A DNA stretch of 64,000 bases from Branchipolynoe longqiensis (GCA_030323885.1 CM059186.1:169865230-169929229), one strand, 5' to 3'; positions 21,535 to 32,323 are shown, counted from the first letter of the stretch. A program made the numbers and translations. Notes: generated by a model from the sequence alone, not told the origin.

Positions 21535-22030
21535 CCTCAGAAGGAGGGTGAACCGGGCAGTTGCCAATTAAGACCCTTGCTTTCCCCCGCCATTATTTAG
21601 TGCTGATGCCCTATTTCAGGAGGTCACATGGTGCTGCCTCGAGTGTCGATTTGTATGGCACGCTGTACTGTGCCCATCAATCAGGACACTTACTGGGTGA
21701 TGCCGTGTGGCTTCTGGCCATGTGATAGCTATCCATAAACACTGAATGGACAGTTGCTATGGTGACTGACCTGTCAATCACTAGCGCTACTGGTTTGGGC
21801 AATTTTAGTTGAAATTGTGTAGAATCACGGTTCATAGCTATTAAGCAACATAGTATTTCTAAACACTACTTGCTATTTGTATATATACTGTATGTTCATT
21901 ATATAAAGATGAATAACCAGCAGGTTCTAGGGTAATTTTACATAAAAATGGACGATGTGGCAGAGAACAGGTGGATTTGATGGCAGAGGGAGGGGTGAGT
22001 GGCAGACTATGAGTGGTAAATAAACTAGAC
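21535..22030. other. No gene recognised
   Basis: Non-coding spacer between two minisatellites; nothing recognised. Confidence 0.5.
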
Positions 22031-23370
22031 AAATAACCACCACACACAAATTGTGCACAAACTACACACACATCAGCCAAACAAACTGTACACAAACAGC
22101 AGACAAACTACACACACACTGTACACAAACCACACAAAAACTGCACACACATCACACACAAACCACAAATATAAACTGTACACAAACCACACACACAAAC
22201 TATACACAAACCACACACACAACCTATACACAAACCGCACATACACTGCACACAAACCACGCACAAACTACACACAAACTGCACACAAATCACACACAAA
22301 AACCACACACACAAACCACACACACAAACTGTACACAAACTGCACACAAACTGCACACAAACCACACACACAAACCACACACACAAACTGTGCACAAACC
22401 ACACACAAACTGCACACAAACCACATACACAAACCACACACACACATTATACACAAACTGCACACACAAACCACACACACAAACTGTACACAAACTGCAC
22501 ACACTGCACACAAACCACACACAAACTGCACATAAACTGCACACAAACCACACACACAAACCACACACAAACAACACACACAAACCACACACACAAACCA
22601 CACACACAAACCACACACACAAACTGTACAGAAACCGCACACTAACTGCACACAACCCACACACACAAACTGCACACAAACCACACACACAAACTGTACA
22701 CAAACCACACACAAACTGCACACAAACCACACACAGAAACCACACACACAAATTATACACAAACCGCACACACAAACCACACACACAAACTGTTCACAAA
22801 CCACACACACTGCACACACACCACACACAAACTGCACACAAACTGCACATAAACTGCACACAAATCACACACACAAACCACACACACAAACCACACACAA
22901 ACAACACACACAAACCACACACACAAACCACACACACAAACCACACACACAAACCACACACACAAACCACATACACAAACCATGCACACACCACACACAC
23001 AAACCACGCACACACCACACATAAACTGCACACAAACCACATGCACAGACTGTACACAAAACACGCACACAAACCACACACACAAACCGTACACAAACCA
23101 TGCGCACACACCACACACACAAACGATACACAAACCACACAAACTGCACACAACCCACACACACCAACTGTACACAAACCATGCACACAAACCACACGCA
23201 CAAACTACACAAACCATGCACACACACCACGCACACAAACTGTACACAAACAACACACAAACTGCATACAAACCACACACACAAACTGTACACAAAGCAC
23301 GCACACAAACTGCACACACAAACTACACACAAACCACACACATTAACACCACACACACAAACCATACAAA
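22030..23370. repeat. ACACAAAC(C/T) minisatellite
   Basis: Irregular 11- to 13-bp units of the form cacacaaacca and cacacaaactg over 1.3 kb. Long open frames on both strands (Thr/His-rich or Val/Cys-rich) are artefacts of the repeat. Confidence 0.95.
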
Positions 23371-23508
23371 CCCATATAGGATAATTTGAATAGTATACCC
23401 AGTACAGTATAATAAATCGGGGGCGGGGGGTACGAAAGAAATTTGCGATGCCCTTCTGAGTTGAGATTGTTTTGTGCAAAGTGTCAACGAAGACAATTGA
23501 ACTGCCAA

Positions 23509-23732
23509 ACCCAGACGAGATAGCCGAACGAGTTGGGAACCCGCCTTGCGTTTGATAGGTCATGGGATTCTAACCCTAAAGTTTGAACCCCGGTCAGGTC
23601 AAACCAATGACTTAAAAATTTATACTTGTCACTACCTAGACTGGCGTTCGGCATTACTAGGATAGGGCAAGGAGCAGTGGAAATGATGAGGGAGACCAAT
23701 TGTCCGCCATTGAAGTTTTCCCTGCTTAATTA
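23509..23732 (+). repeat. tRNA-derived SINE, family C
   Basis: Head as in family B (gacgagatagccgaacgag), shared body (aaccaatgacttaaaaattt), but a different tail: gcaaggagcagtggaaatga, gaccaattgtccgccattg, ttttccctgcttaatt. Confidence 0.78.
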
Positions 23733-23893
23733 ACTCATTTACTTCGAAATATATTTTGTTAATTCAAAAGCAGACGACGTCGCTCCTTTGATTGCATATT
23801 CCTAGTGCAGTCTAGTTCCACAGAATCCCGCTTGGCGCCGCCTGTTCGGCGGCGGAATAGTGAGTCGATTAGATGTGATCAGAGCAGCTCGTG

Positions 23894-23962
23894 GGGTGGG
23901 GGTGGGGGTGGGGGTGGGGTGGGGTGTGTTGGGTGGGGGTGTTGGGTGGGGATGGGGGTGGC
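23894..23962 (+). repeat. G-rich (GGGGGT)n tract
   Basis: Runs of 4-5 G spaced by T, able in principle to form G-quadruplexes. Surrounded by non-coding sequence (23735-24235). Confidence 0.85.
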
Positions 23963-24237
23963 TTCATTCAGGCTCATCATAGGGTTCAGAGGGGCCCGGG
24001 CCAGGCCTCGACCCCGAGCTCGACCCGCTCTGCCCTTGTCGAGTCCCCGGCCAATTTGCGGCCCATTTCTACGACGGGGGCGTTCGGAAACCCGACACAC
24101 GGACACTGCGGTCATACTGGGGAAATGGTGTTGCACAAGAACAACGCATGCGCAATAGAAGGGTGGGTACTGGTGCAACTGCTGGCTTGTTCAGATATAT
24201 TTCTAACCTCAGTATTTATTCCCAAAGCTTCTTTCGT

Positions 24238-24298
24238 GGGGGTAATGAAAATGGGAAATATTGCACCTAGAGCAGGATTCGAACCCACACCTCTTTCA
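24238..24298 (-). repeat. SINE family A fragment
   Basis: Antisense: gaaaatgggaaatattgcac, then gagcaggattcgaacccac; broken off in the head. Confidence 0.75.
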
Positions 24299-24374
24299 GG
24301 GAAAAAATACATAGGTCAACGAGAACAGTACCAAGGTCAGAGATAATTACCCCTAATGTCACGTAAGGTCATCA

Positions 24375-24722
24375 CCAGACCGGATGGCCAATTGAGTTGA
24401 GTGCCCGTCCCCCGTTTTGGCAGATCGTGGGATTCGAACCGACCGGTTCAAACCCTGGTCGAGTCAAACCAATAACTTAAAAATGTATACTTGTTGCTTC
24501 CTAGCCTGGTGCTAGGCATTAATGGGATAAGGCAAGGACTGGTTGGCTCAGTGTCAGGATAATGTGACTGAGTGGGATATCAGGTCATGGTGCTGGTGGC
24601 CTGATATCTCCGGTGGGGCAGCACTATAAAGTCACCATGAGTGCGCACTGTCACAAGTCGGTACCCATCCTGATATGACCTTAGATGTTGCCAGGACTTG
24701 AAATTCCAACAACAAACCAACT
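24375..24722 (+). repeat. tRNA-derived SINE, family B
   Basis: Near full length: ccggatggccaattgagttg, ttcaaaccctggtcgag, caataacttaaaaatgtata, gactgagtgggatatcagg, cacaagtcggtacccatcc and a tail with aacaacaaac. Confidence 0.85.
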
Positions 24723-24865
24723 TAAGCTCATTGTTCCCCCTCAGATCTCTGAGGGGGAATGATATTGTAATTTTCTGGTATAATCCCTCATTCTATACTA
24801 CTACACACCTACACGCCTACATGGCATGTGTGTACACATCGCCTATTGGACCCGGTTTGTAATAC

Positions 24866-25559
24866 CCCTGTCACACTACGACGTAATGAGCCAACGTAAG
24901 TCTGACGTGCTCATGTTTCGTCATTACGTTGACGTACGTTGGGTTACGTTATGATGATGTCTGAATGACGTTAGACTGACGTCGAGCTACATCACATTAC
25001 GTCGTGTTACGTCAGCGCAGGTCAAGGTTTTGAACCTGTTCAAAACTTTCCACGTAACTCAAACATAAGGGTTTACGTTTGCTGTACGTTCTGTACACGT
25101 TCAGCGAACGTCAATGACATTAAACGGACATTAGTCAAACGCTGCTCACTATGTTCCACTAAGTTCCACTACGTTCCACTACGTTGACCCACATTAAAGC
25201 CGGTGGAAATGTCCACGTGGCGTAATGGGAACGTCAGGAGAACGTCAGGAGAACGTACGCCGAACGTCCGTCCAACGTACGTTCAGCGTTTCGCCACCGT
25301 GTCATGACGTATGTAACGTCATGTAACGTAACGCAACGTAGTTCTGGCGATGGAATAACATACATAACGTTCCGTGAGCATCATTATGTTGTCCTCTCTC
25401 ATTGAATGACGCTATCACTATGCTTTACCGACATTACGCTCTCATCAACTATGCTGCATCTACTTTCAACTTGTGCCCAAATTTGCATACTATGCCGAGA
25501 AGTTCGACGTTTTTTACATTCTCCCTACGCTGACGTCGTTACGTCATAGTGTGATAGGG
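24866..25559. repeat. ACGT-rich non-autonomous element with TIRs
   Basis: Inverted ends CCCTGTCACACTACGACGTAA (24866-24886) and its near inverse at 25539-25559, with two mismatches. The interior is packed with ACGT, AACGT and TGACGT words on both strands and has no coding frame. A related end starts near 63684 at the edge of the window. Confidence 0.72.
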
Positions 25560-25925
25560 CCGTAACATCCGAACGCCCCCATGAGACCCGGACCGTGTTC
25601 AGATTCCCCCCCCCCCTCCTCCATACCCCACCCCCTAACAGTAACACCCACACAAATCATCCACACACAAAAAAACAAGCCTTTGTTATATAGAATTGGC
25701 CAAATGTAGCTAGGAGCCATCTTTGCGCATGTTTAGAGTAATGGGGATTGCTCATAATAGTGCGGGTGTGTTCCATCAACACCAACTCGGCTTAACATCT
25801 GAAAAAAGCGCGCGCGCAAAGAACAGTGATTGATGTGGAATAATATATTTTTAAATAATATTCCTACTGAAAATACATACTATGATCTCACTGCATAATG
25901 CGTTATATGTGTGTGGGTGGAATGT
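25560..25925. other. No gene recognised
   Basis: Non-coding, with a short C-tract (25606-25618) and CG alternation at 25808-25817. Confidence 0.5.
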
Positions 25926-26570
25926 GGCTATGGTGGAGGAAGGAGGGGGAGGGGAGAGGAAGGAGGAGAGGGGAGGAAGGGAGAAGGGAGGAGAGAGGGA
26001 GGAGAGAGTAGAGGGGGGAGTTAGGGGAAGGAGGAGGGGGAGAGGGAGGAGGAGGGAGGGAGAATAGAGAGCAAGGGGAGTGGAATGAAGGTGCACGGCG
26101 CAGAGAGGAGGGAGGAGGGAGTAGATGGCGGAGCTAGGGGGAGGGGGGATAGAGAGGAGGGGGTAGGGAGGAGGAGAAGGTAGGGAGAGGGAGGGGGTAG
26201 GGGAGGAGGGAGGAGAAGGTGGAGAGAGGGCAGGGGGGGGAGGAGGGGGGAAGTGGAGAGGAGCGAACAGAGGGCGTAACTAGGGGCGATGGGGGAGAGA
26301 GATGGGGAGGGGAGAAGGGGGGAAGGTGGGAGAGGGAGCGGAGAAGGGGAGGGGGGAGAGAGAGGATGAGGAGTTGGGGAGATGGAGGAGTGAGGGTGAG
26401 GGAAGGGGCAGAGGAGGTATGGGAGAGGGAGAGGGAGGGGGAGAGGAGAGGAGGGAGGTAGGAGGTAGGGGAGGAGTGGTGGGGGAAGTAGGAGGAAGAG
26501 GGGCAGATGATAGGGAGGAGGAGGAGACGGGGGAGGGGGTGGAGCTGTGGGGGAGAGGAGGATGAACGTG
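25926..26570 (+). repeat. Polypurine (GGA-rich) tract
   Basis: About 650 bp of almost pure G/A on the + strand, made of gga, gagg and aggg words, ending some 90 bp upstream of exon 1 of the host gene. Open frames on either strand are compositional artefacts. Such tracts can form triplex DNA. Confidence 0.92.
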
Positions 26571-26657
26571 GGTGAGTGGGGAGGAGGGGGCATCAACTGG
26601 TGCGCCCCTCCCCTCGGTGCCTACCCATACACAGTCGGGTGACGGGGACAGATCAGG

Positions 26658-26730
26658 ATGGCTCGGGTCACAGGAGCAGCTCAAATCGCTCTCACACTCA
26701 CACTGCTACTGCTCACCACTCACCTTCAGG
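26658..26730 (+). CDS. Secreted Cys-rich protein, exon 1 (signal peptide)
   Basis: ATG at 26658 starts 24 codons plus one base, ending at ...cag-g with donor GTAAGT (26731-26736), phase 1. It encodes a short basic start (MARV) and a hydrophobic core (ALTLTLLLL) followed by polar residues, a classic secretion signal; cleavage probably falls in the first residues of exon 2 (V-A-G-G). The polypurine tract lies just upstream and no TATA box is obvious. Joining to the microexon and exon 3 keeps the frame exactly, which is the main support for this exon. The protein as a whole is 153 residues; its function is unknown. Confidence 0.68.
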
Positions 26731-26791
26731 GTAAGTCCAAACCGGCCGCCACCACCAACACCTGCCTTGTGGTACCCCCCTCCCCCACCCT

Positions 26792-26978
26792 AGCCCGGTG
26801 CTTGGCATTACTAGGATAGGGCAAGGACTGGTTAGCTCAGTATCAAGATATTCTCACCAGGTGGGATATCGGATCATGGTGGCTGCGGCCTGGTCTGTCA
26901 GTGGGGCAGCACTATAGAGTCGCACCAAGTGCGCACTACCACAGGTACATGCCCGTCCTGATATGACCTTATGTGCAT
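26792..26978 (+). repeat. SINE family B, 3' part
   Basis: Begins at gcccggtgcttggcattac and runs through ggcagcactatagagtcgc to cgtcctgatatgacc; head absent. It lies 60 bp into intron 1. Confidence 0.8.
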
Positions 26979-27010
26979 AGTGGACCAAGTCTCTCCCGGC
27001 CCGGGACAGG

Positions 27011-27060
27011 TGCGGCGTGCGGCGTGCGGCGTGCGGCGTGCGGCGTGCGGCGTGCGGCGT
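27011..27060 (+). repeat. CGGCGTG heptamer array
   Basis: Seven consecutive 7-bp units (gcggcgt), fully CpG-bearing. Confidence 0.93.
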
Positions 27061-27183
27061 AGAGGAGAGGCCCCGCGTAGGAGGCGGAGAGGTGCATGCT
27101 GGTACCAACTCCCACCCCCGGGAAGGGGAGGGCGTGAAACCCATTCGAGGTCTTATTACATGCGATAACGGGCTTATCACTAT

Positions 27184-27184
<1 letters not shown>

Positions 27185-27241
<57 letters not shown>
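27185..27241. repeat. TA microsatellite
   Basis: A 57-bp (TA)n run. Confidence 0.97.
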
Positions 27242-27249
<8 letters not shown>

Positions 27250-27331
27250 CTATTGATTGGTCTAAGTATCTACACAATATATTATATAGAAATATATGTT
27301 AGAATATATATATGTGTGTATATATGTATTC

Positions 27332-27690
27332 ATGAGGCTAACCTGGAAGGACAAAGTGACAAATAAGGAAATACTTGAACGGACGGGGATGCCCTCTTTG
27401 GAAGATCTTCTGATCAAAAAGAATCTCTGGTGGACTGGACACCTCATGAGGATGTCATCAGACAGGCTACCAAAGCAGATCCTCTATTCTCAACTGTCTT
27501 CTGGTTACAGAAAGAGGCGCCCTCGTCTCCGGTTCAAGGACACCATCAAGAGAAACCTGAAGCTGAGAGACATTAAGACTGACTCATGGACATCACTCTC
27601 GCAGCAGAGAACTAAATGGAGAGCGGCAGTCAAGTAATGAAAGCAGTCTTTGTTGCATCATGACCGACAGCATGATGATGATGATGTATA
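27332..27690 (+). pseudogene. LINE 3' end (RT C-terminus)
   Basis: About 100 codons to TAA 27635-27637 read as the C-terminal segment common to non-LTR retrotransposon pol proteins: [55 protein letters not shown]. It is followed by the short 3' end and a gatgatgatg tail. This is a 5'-truncated insertion in intron 1. The clade (RTE/CR1-like) is uncertain. Confidence 0.75.
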
Positions 27691-27694
27691 TATG

Positions 27695-28420
27695 TATTCA
27701 ATATGTATATATGCATATGTAGGAGTCTACATATACATATGACCAGGCGGGGTGGCCGAATGAATTGAGCGTCCGTCCCCTTGAAATACCAACAAAGCTT
27801 AGGACTCTGGTTGATATTTGTTTCATTTTGTTTCCAAGAACTGAGCAATACTTCACATGTACAATACCATACAATACAATACATTACAATACAATACGAT
27901 ACAGACAACTCAATTCCCCTCTCTTCAACCAATACAAATACAAAGTCTATCTCACCCGTGTGGTCCTGCTCCTTTTTCACTGCTCAGGTCTTAGGTTCCA
28001 ACTGTACTCCCCCCCCCCCCAGTCCAGCCTTATATCTAGCTTGACCACTCTCCAAGCACCAGCCTACCTTGACCACTGTCCAGCTGCAGACCAGACTTTC
28101 CTTGGCCTGTCTTCATGCTCTACTGCCCGACAGCCCCTCTTACAAACAATTCACCAACCGATGCACTACCTGGTACATCTGTTGTACAGTATTTCCCCCC
28201 TTCCCACAAGGACCTGCACAGTGGTCTACATTATTTCTCATTGCTGCACACATGCTTTTACTGGTTCTTGACCCCTTAATATTTACCCAGCCTAACTTAA
28301 TCTTATATTTTCCTTTCCAATATACTAGAATTATCCCTCCTGCTCCATAACTTTTAACATTACACCCGTATTTGATAACGGTCGACTCTAAGCCTAAAAT
28401 CCGCATAATTTTACATCCTG
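27695..28420. other. No gene; short repeats
   Basis: Contains a SINE head scrap at 27742-27780 (ggcggggtggccgaatgaat), an (acaatacaat) run at 27861-27900 and a C10 tract at 28011. Nothing coding is recognised. Confidence 0.5.
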
Positions 28421-28424
28421 TTTT

Positions 28425-28722
28425 GGGAGATTGGGGGTCTGAACCCATGAGTTTGTGGGTTGAAACCCTGGTCAAGTCAAACCAATGACTTAAAAATTGA
28501 TACTTGTCGCTTCCTAGCCTGGCGCTCGGCATTAATAGGATATGGCAAGGACTGGTTCACTCGGTGTCAGGATAATGTGACTGAGTGGGATATTAGCTCA
28601 TGGTGCTGGTGGCCTGATTTCCCAGTGGGGTAGCACTATAAAGTTGCCTTGAGTGTGCAATGTCACAAGTCGGTACCTGTCCTGACATGACCTTAGATGT
28701 TGCTAGGACGCAAAACAACAAG
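28425..28722 (+). repeat. tRNA-derived SINE, family B
   Basis: Partial head (ctgttttgggagattg), B box gttgaaaccctgg, body and the full 3' domain (cacaagtcggtacctgtcc, ttagatgttgctaggac) with an A-rich tail. Confidence 0.85.
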
Positions 28723-28766
28723 AAACAAACTACATGTGTGCGGGGGGGGGGGGGGGTACATTAGTT

Positions 28767-28986
28767 GATTAAGCAGGGGACTTTTCAATCGCAGACAATT
28801 GGGCTTCCTCATTCCACTGCTCCTTGCCCTATCCTAGTAATGCAAAAAACATCAGGCTAGCTAGTGACAATTATACATTTTTAAGTCATTGGTTTGACTC
28901 GACCAGAGTTCGAACCGAGGAGTTCGAATTCCACGACCTACCAAAACAGAAGGCATGTACTCAACTCAATTGGCCACCCTGTATGG
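28767..28986 (-). repeat. tRNA-derived SINE, family C
   Basis: Antisense: gattaagcaggggac, cttcctcattccactgctcc, ttaagtcattggtttgactc, and a head ending ggccaccctgtatggtc. Confidence 0.82.
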
Positions 28987-28989
28987 TCT

Positions 28990-29255
28990 ATATACAATTG
29001 TTGGCGTTAAGTGAGTAGGACAGTGAGCAGGCGAGCGGTGGTGCCACCGTCGGAGCTGAAGCCTGAGCAGTAGATGAGTAATCCGATGCTCAACCACCCG
29101 ATTACTGGTGGGTGGGTGTTAGGAGCGAGTATAGAATTCTGGGTTATTATACTCGTATAATTCTTATACAGCATATATATCTGTATATTATATATATATA
29201 TATATATTTATTGGTCTATAGATACTTACATAATAGATTATGCAGACATATATAG

Positions 29256-29303
<48 letters not shown>

Positions 29304-29456
29304 AATATGCGCATGCGCATGTACCGGAAATCTCCCATGTAAACAACAATACTGAACATGTCTACTGTTGAGCCCTGACCTAGTAGGAGTAGTTAGGGCC
29401 TGCTTCCTGTTTGTGAGTTCTAAGTTGAGTCTAGGCTGAACAATACTAAAAAGATG
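28990..29456. other. Foldback-family fragment and TA runs
   Basis: 29037-29049 has ggtggtgccaccg and 29140-29165 attatactcgtataatt, the end motif of the foldback family. TA microsatellites follow at 29190-29210 and 29260-29301. No gene. Confidence 0.5.
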
Positions 29457-29650
29457 TGACCGGACGCAGTGGTCGAATCGGTAGAGTGCAGGCTTCCCGT
29501 GCGGAAGGTCGGGAGTTCAAACTCCGACCCAGCCAAACCAATGACTTACAAAATTGATAATTGATACTTGTCGCTACATTGCCTGGCACTTGGCATTACT
29601 AGGATAGAGCAAGGAGCAGTTGAATGAGATAGACCACTTGTCCACAATTA
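29457..29650 (+). repeat. tRNA-derived SINE, family D
   Basis: A different tRNA-like head (gaccggacgcagtggtcgaa, gcaggcttcccgtgcgga, gggagttcaaactcc) fused to the family B/C body and the family C tail. Confidence 0.8.
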
Positions 29651-29770
29651 ATCACGCGAACAAGGAGCCCATGTTATGGAATTTTATTGAATCAAGACAT
29701 GTAAAAAGCAAGTAAGTAATATGAGAGCAATATGGTTTAGATAAAGTTCAACTCAGGCCCTCAACCCTTG
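29646..29770 (-). repeat. Split direct repeat B2 of the Ngaro-type element
   Basis: Matches 30187-30310 (aagacatgtaa, gcaagtaagtaatatgaga, gactcaggccctcaacc in near-identical form). Confidence 0.9.
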
Positions 29771-29811
29771 CATTTTGATTGTTCGTTTGATGGGTTGGGT
29801 GGGCGGCTGAG

Positions 29812-30012
29812 TTGCGGTGGCCTGGTGTTGATTATCTGACTGCCCGGTTGGTAGTGCCGGTGAGCAGTGAGCTGCTCACTTATATAGGTCAGGCGGAGTG
29901 CGGGTCTCGCGATGCGAGATCGTGACGTCAGAGTCTCGCGTAGTAGTTTTGGCTGTCTCCGGCAGGGTTTAGTTGCTGAAATCCAGTTCAGATGGCACCA
30001 CGGTCAGGGTAG
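29812..30012 (-). repeat. Split direct repeat A2 of the Ngaro-type element
   Basis: Matches 31678-31880 with few differences. It contains cttatatagg, read on the minus strand as a TATA-like CCTATATAAG. Confidence 0.9.
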
Positions 30013-30186
30013 GGGCGGGGGAGATGGGGGGGGGGGTGTCGGGCAGGGGTGGGGGTGAGGGGAGTCTCGTGCAGTGGTTTCTGTCTCGGGAGGGTGAGTG
30101 GGGGGTTGTAGGTCGTAGGGGAGGGTAGGGGAGGGTAGGGCTCCTCGTACGCATGTAAATTATCCATGTTGGTAGACCATCATGAA

Positions 30187-30310
30187 CAATTAATCACGCG
30201 AACGAGGAGCACATGTTATGGAATTTTATTGAATCAAGACATGTAATAAGCAAGTAAGTAATATGAGATCAATATGGTTTGGATAAAGTTCGACTCAGGC
30301 CCTCAACCAA
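30187..30310 (-). repeat. Split direct repeat B1 of the Ngaro-type element
   Basis: Overlaps the last codons and TGA stop (30303-30305) of the YR frame. Confidence 0.9.
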
Positions 30311-31274
30311 ATGTGGGGAGGGCCTGTGTCGCTGAGGGGAAGGCCCCCCTCGGGACATTGGTGTAGACTGCTGAGGATCGCCAGTTTCCCAGCTGGCGGA
30401 CCTCGTCGAGGGACGCGCCGGCATTGGCGCATGCCTGTGCTCCTCCTCTTCTTAGGCTGTGGAGGGTGTAAGATTCGGGGTGGGGAAACCGGCCGGCCCG
30501 GAGTGCGGCTCTGACAGTGGCCAAGAGTGTCGGGGCGGTGAGCGGCGCCCCATTGGGGAGCCTGAACACCGGGTCGTGTGGGGCAGGCCGAGCGGTCTTC
30601 CTGTAGGGCCGCCACGCTTGAACGGGGCAGATGACGGGGTGTTCATTCGTGCGGATTATGATGGAGAATGTGTCCCCCGCCGATCTGGTGGTCTTGGTGG
30701 ACCGCACGTGTAGGACAAGGTGGGTGCCGGCATCGTGGAGGTCAGTGTCCTTGATGGTCTGGTCCGGGTCGCCCTTCCGGCCAGTGACGAGCAGGTTGCC
30801 TTGCCTCAGTAAGGTGTAGTACCCCATGAGTAGGGCTGCGGTGAACACCCGTGCGTGGCGGCCTACGGCTCGGAAATGGTTGGCGATGTGGAGCAGAGTT
30901 GGAGGGGTTATCGGTGGGGCCTGTCTTAGTTGGTGGAGAGAGGAGCGCACGACCCCACGTTTTATGACTGAGACCGCGTAAGTGTCAAATGCGGCTGTCT
31001 GGCCCTCGGTGGTGCTGACCCATGTTCGTGCCCCGCTGAAGTAGTTTAGTACGGATGATGGCGATGTAGGCCATGAGATTGTACTGTGATGGGCGGCGGG
31101 GGTCGTAGCGGTGGTCGTGCGCGTGTTATAGGTAGCGTTTGACTTGTCGGTTCTTGTTGGTCCACGTCCCCGCCGCCAGGCCTGCTCGGAAGAGTGTTGC
31201 GATGCAGCTCCGGTCATCATTGCGGGGGGCTGGGGATAGAAAGCAAATGTTACTATCCCCAGCCTATATAGCAT
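30303..31274 (-). CDS. Tyrosine recombinase of the Ngaro-type element
   Basis: 323 codons, uninterrupted. The N-terminal part is Thr/Ser-rich. The catalytic domain shows the first Arg in YYTLLRQGNLLV, the SSK-like strand VRSTKTTRSAGDTF, the HxxR box in YTLHSLRRGGAQACANAG and the Tyr in GNWRSSAVYTNVPRG, a full R-H-R-Y set. It overlaps the RNase H frame by 11 nt. The initiator is uncertain because pol-type frames in these elements need not start at ATG. Neighbouring repeats show it is the 3' gene of the element. Confidence 0.85.
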   Translation of the reverse strand: MLYRLGIVTFAFYPQPPAMMTGAASQHSSEQAWRRGRGPTRTDKSNATYNTRTTTATTPAAHHSTISWPTSPSSVLNYFSGARTWVSTTEGQTAAFDTYAVSVIKRGVVRSSLHQLRQAPPITPPTLLHIANHFRAVGRHARVFTAALLMGYYTLLRQGNLLVTGRKGDPDQTIKDTDLHDAGTHLVLHVRSTKTTRSAGDTFSIIIRTNEHPVICPVQAWRPYRKTARPAPHDPVFRLPNGAPLTAPTLLATVRAALRAGRFPHPESYTLHSLRRGGAQACANAGASLDEVRQLGNWRSSAVYTNVPRGAFPSATQALPTFG

Positions 31275-31647
31275 CTGGTATAACGGTGTTAGAGTGTCTG
31301 ACCCGAAGGCGCTTTATGCTAAGCCGGTGGCAGATGGTGTCCTCTTTCTCCTGGGCGGCGGTGTCGAAGGGCGCCCTGCTGAGGGCGTCTGCGAGTATCA
31401 AGTCTTTGCCTGGCTTGTGGAGGATCCGTACTTCCGTGGAGTAGAGAGAGGCGAATCTCCAGATCTCCCTAGCGCAGGCCCAGAGCACTGGGTCCTTCCC
31501 AGCTCCAGACGCCAGGACCGCCTGTGATGTCTGGTTATCCGTATTGATGGTGAGTATGTAGTCTTGCGGTCTGGTGGGGCCAAGTGCATGGAGGGCGACG
31601 ACGAGGTTTATGGCCTCGAGTTTATTTATGTGGTGGCCGGTCGCCAT
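31264..31647 (-). pseudogene. pol: RNase H fragment of the Ngaro-type element
   Basis: The C-terminal RNase H core with HINKLEAINLVVALH, LTINTDNQTSQAVL and HKPGKDLILADALSRAP carries the E-D-D acidic residues; the first catalytic Asp and the whole RT are absent. The frame starts abruptly next to repeat A1, marking the internal deletion. Confidence 0.8.
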
Positions 31648-31677
31648 GTATTCGTCGGTGTATGCCTCGGTATAGTA

Positions 31678-31882
31678 GTTGCGGTGGCCTGGTGTTGATC
31701 GTCTGACTGCCCGGTTGGTAGTGCCGGTGAGCAGTGAGCTGCTCGCTTATATAGGTCAGGCGGAGTGCGGGTCTCACGATGCGAGATCGTGATGTCAGAG
31801 TCTCGCATAGTAGTTTTGGCTGTCTCCGGCAGGGTTTATTTGGTGAAATCCAGTTCAGATGGCACCACGGTCAGGGTAGGTG
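31678..31882 (-). repeat. Split direct repeat A1 of the Ngaro-type element
   Basis: Left end of the element on the minus strand, with the TATA-like box at about 31747-31753. Its outer end lies 24 bp from the microexon array. Confidence 0.9.
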
Positions 31883-31972
31883 GGGGGGGAGATGGAGGGG
31901 GGGGGTAACTTTCTACATGCACTCATTGCTGGAATCTATGTTCACCTCATGATTTTTTTGTTTTGTTTGTAG

Positions 31973-32006
31973 TTGCTGGTGGAGAACCATGGGACATGAG
32001 GGACGA
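31973..32006 (+). pseudogene. Exon 2 copy 1, broken donor
   Basis: 34 coding bases equivalent to the other copies, but the donor after position 32006 reads ATAAGT instead of GTAAGT. Probably not spliced; an AT-AC type intron is unlikely because the acceptors are AG and the rest of the site is the U2 consensus. Confidence 0.6.
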
Positions 32007-32078
32007 ATAAGTAACTTTCTATGTGCACTAATTGCGGGAATCTATGTTCACCTCATGATTTGTTTGTTTTGTTTGTAG

Positions 32079-32112
32079 TTGCTGGTGGAGAACCGTGGGA
32101 CATAAGGGACGA
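32079..32112 (+). CDS. Secreted Cys-rich protein, exon 2 copy 2
   Basis: Acceptor tttgtag, 34 nt, donor GTAAGT. With the one base from exon 1 it encodes VAGGEPWDIRD plus two bases of the next codon (phase 2), which exon 3 completes as Glu. Met becomes Ile relative to copies 1 and 3. Confidence 0.62.
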
Positions 32113-32183
32113 GTAAGTAACTTTCTACACGCACTCATTGCTGGGATCTATTTCACCTCATGATGTCTTTGTTTTGTTTGTAG

Positions 32184-32217
32184 TTGCTGGTGGAGAACCG
32201 TGGGACATGAGGGATGA
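32184..32217 (+). CDS. Secreted Cys-rich protein, exon 2 copy 3
   Basis: Same borders and length; encodes VAGGEPWDMRD. The final Asp codon is GAT. Confidence 0.62.
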
Positions 32218-32289
32218 GTAAGTAACTTTCTACACGCACTCATTGCTTGAATCTATGTTCACCTCATGATGTCTTTGTTTTGTTTGTAG

Positions 32290-32323
32290 TTGCCGGTGGA
32301 GAACCGTGGGACGAGAGGGACGA
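32290..32323 (+). CDS. Secreted Cys-rich protein, exon 2 copy 4
   Basis: Same borders and length; encodes VAGGEPWDERD (Met changed to Glu). It is the copy nearest exon 3. Since 34 is not a multiple of 3, only one copy can be used per transcript without a frameshift. Confidence 0.62.

Larger units (their letters stand above)
29646..31882 (-). mobile_element. Ngaro-type YR retrotransposon, truncated
   Basis: Read on the minus strand, the order is A1 (31882-31678), RNase H and YR frames, B1 (30310-30187), A2 (30012-29812), B2 (29770-29646). A copies share ggcctggtgttgat, cccggttggtagtgccgg and gcgagatcgtga; B copies share caattaatcacgcgaac and gttatggaattttattg. This is the canonical split-direct-repeat order. 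Gag and RT are missing, so the copy is internally deleted. It lies in intron 1 of the host gene in antisense. Confidence 0.87.

Noticed and set aside
22051..23563. Thr/His-rich and Val/Cys-rich long frames on both strands
   Set aside because: They follow from the ACACAAAC minisatellite; open on several frames at once.
24866..25559. Regulatory cluster of cAMP-response-like TGACGTCA sites
   Set aside because: The ACGT words are better explained as internal repeats of a TIR element; a second copy lies at the window end.
32007..32012. AT-AC (U12-type) intron donor after exon 2 copy 1
   Set aside because: The rest of the site equals the U2 consensus of sister copies, so a G-to-A mutation explains it better.
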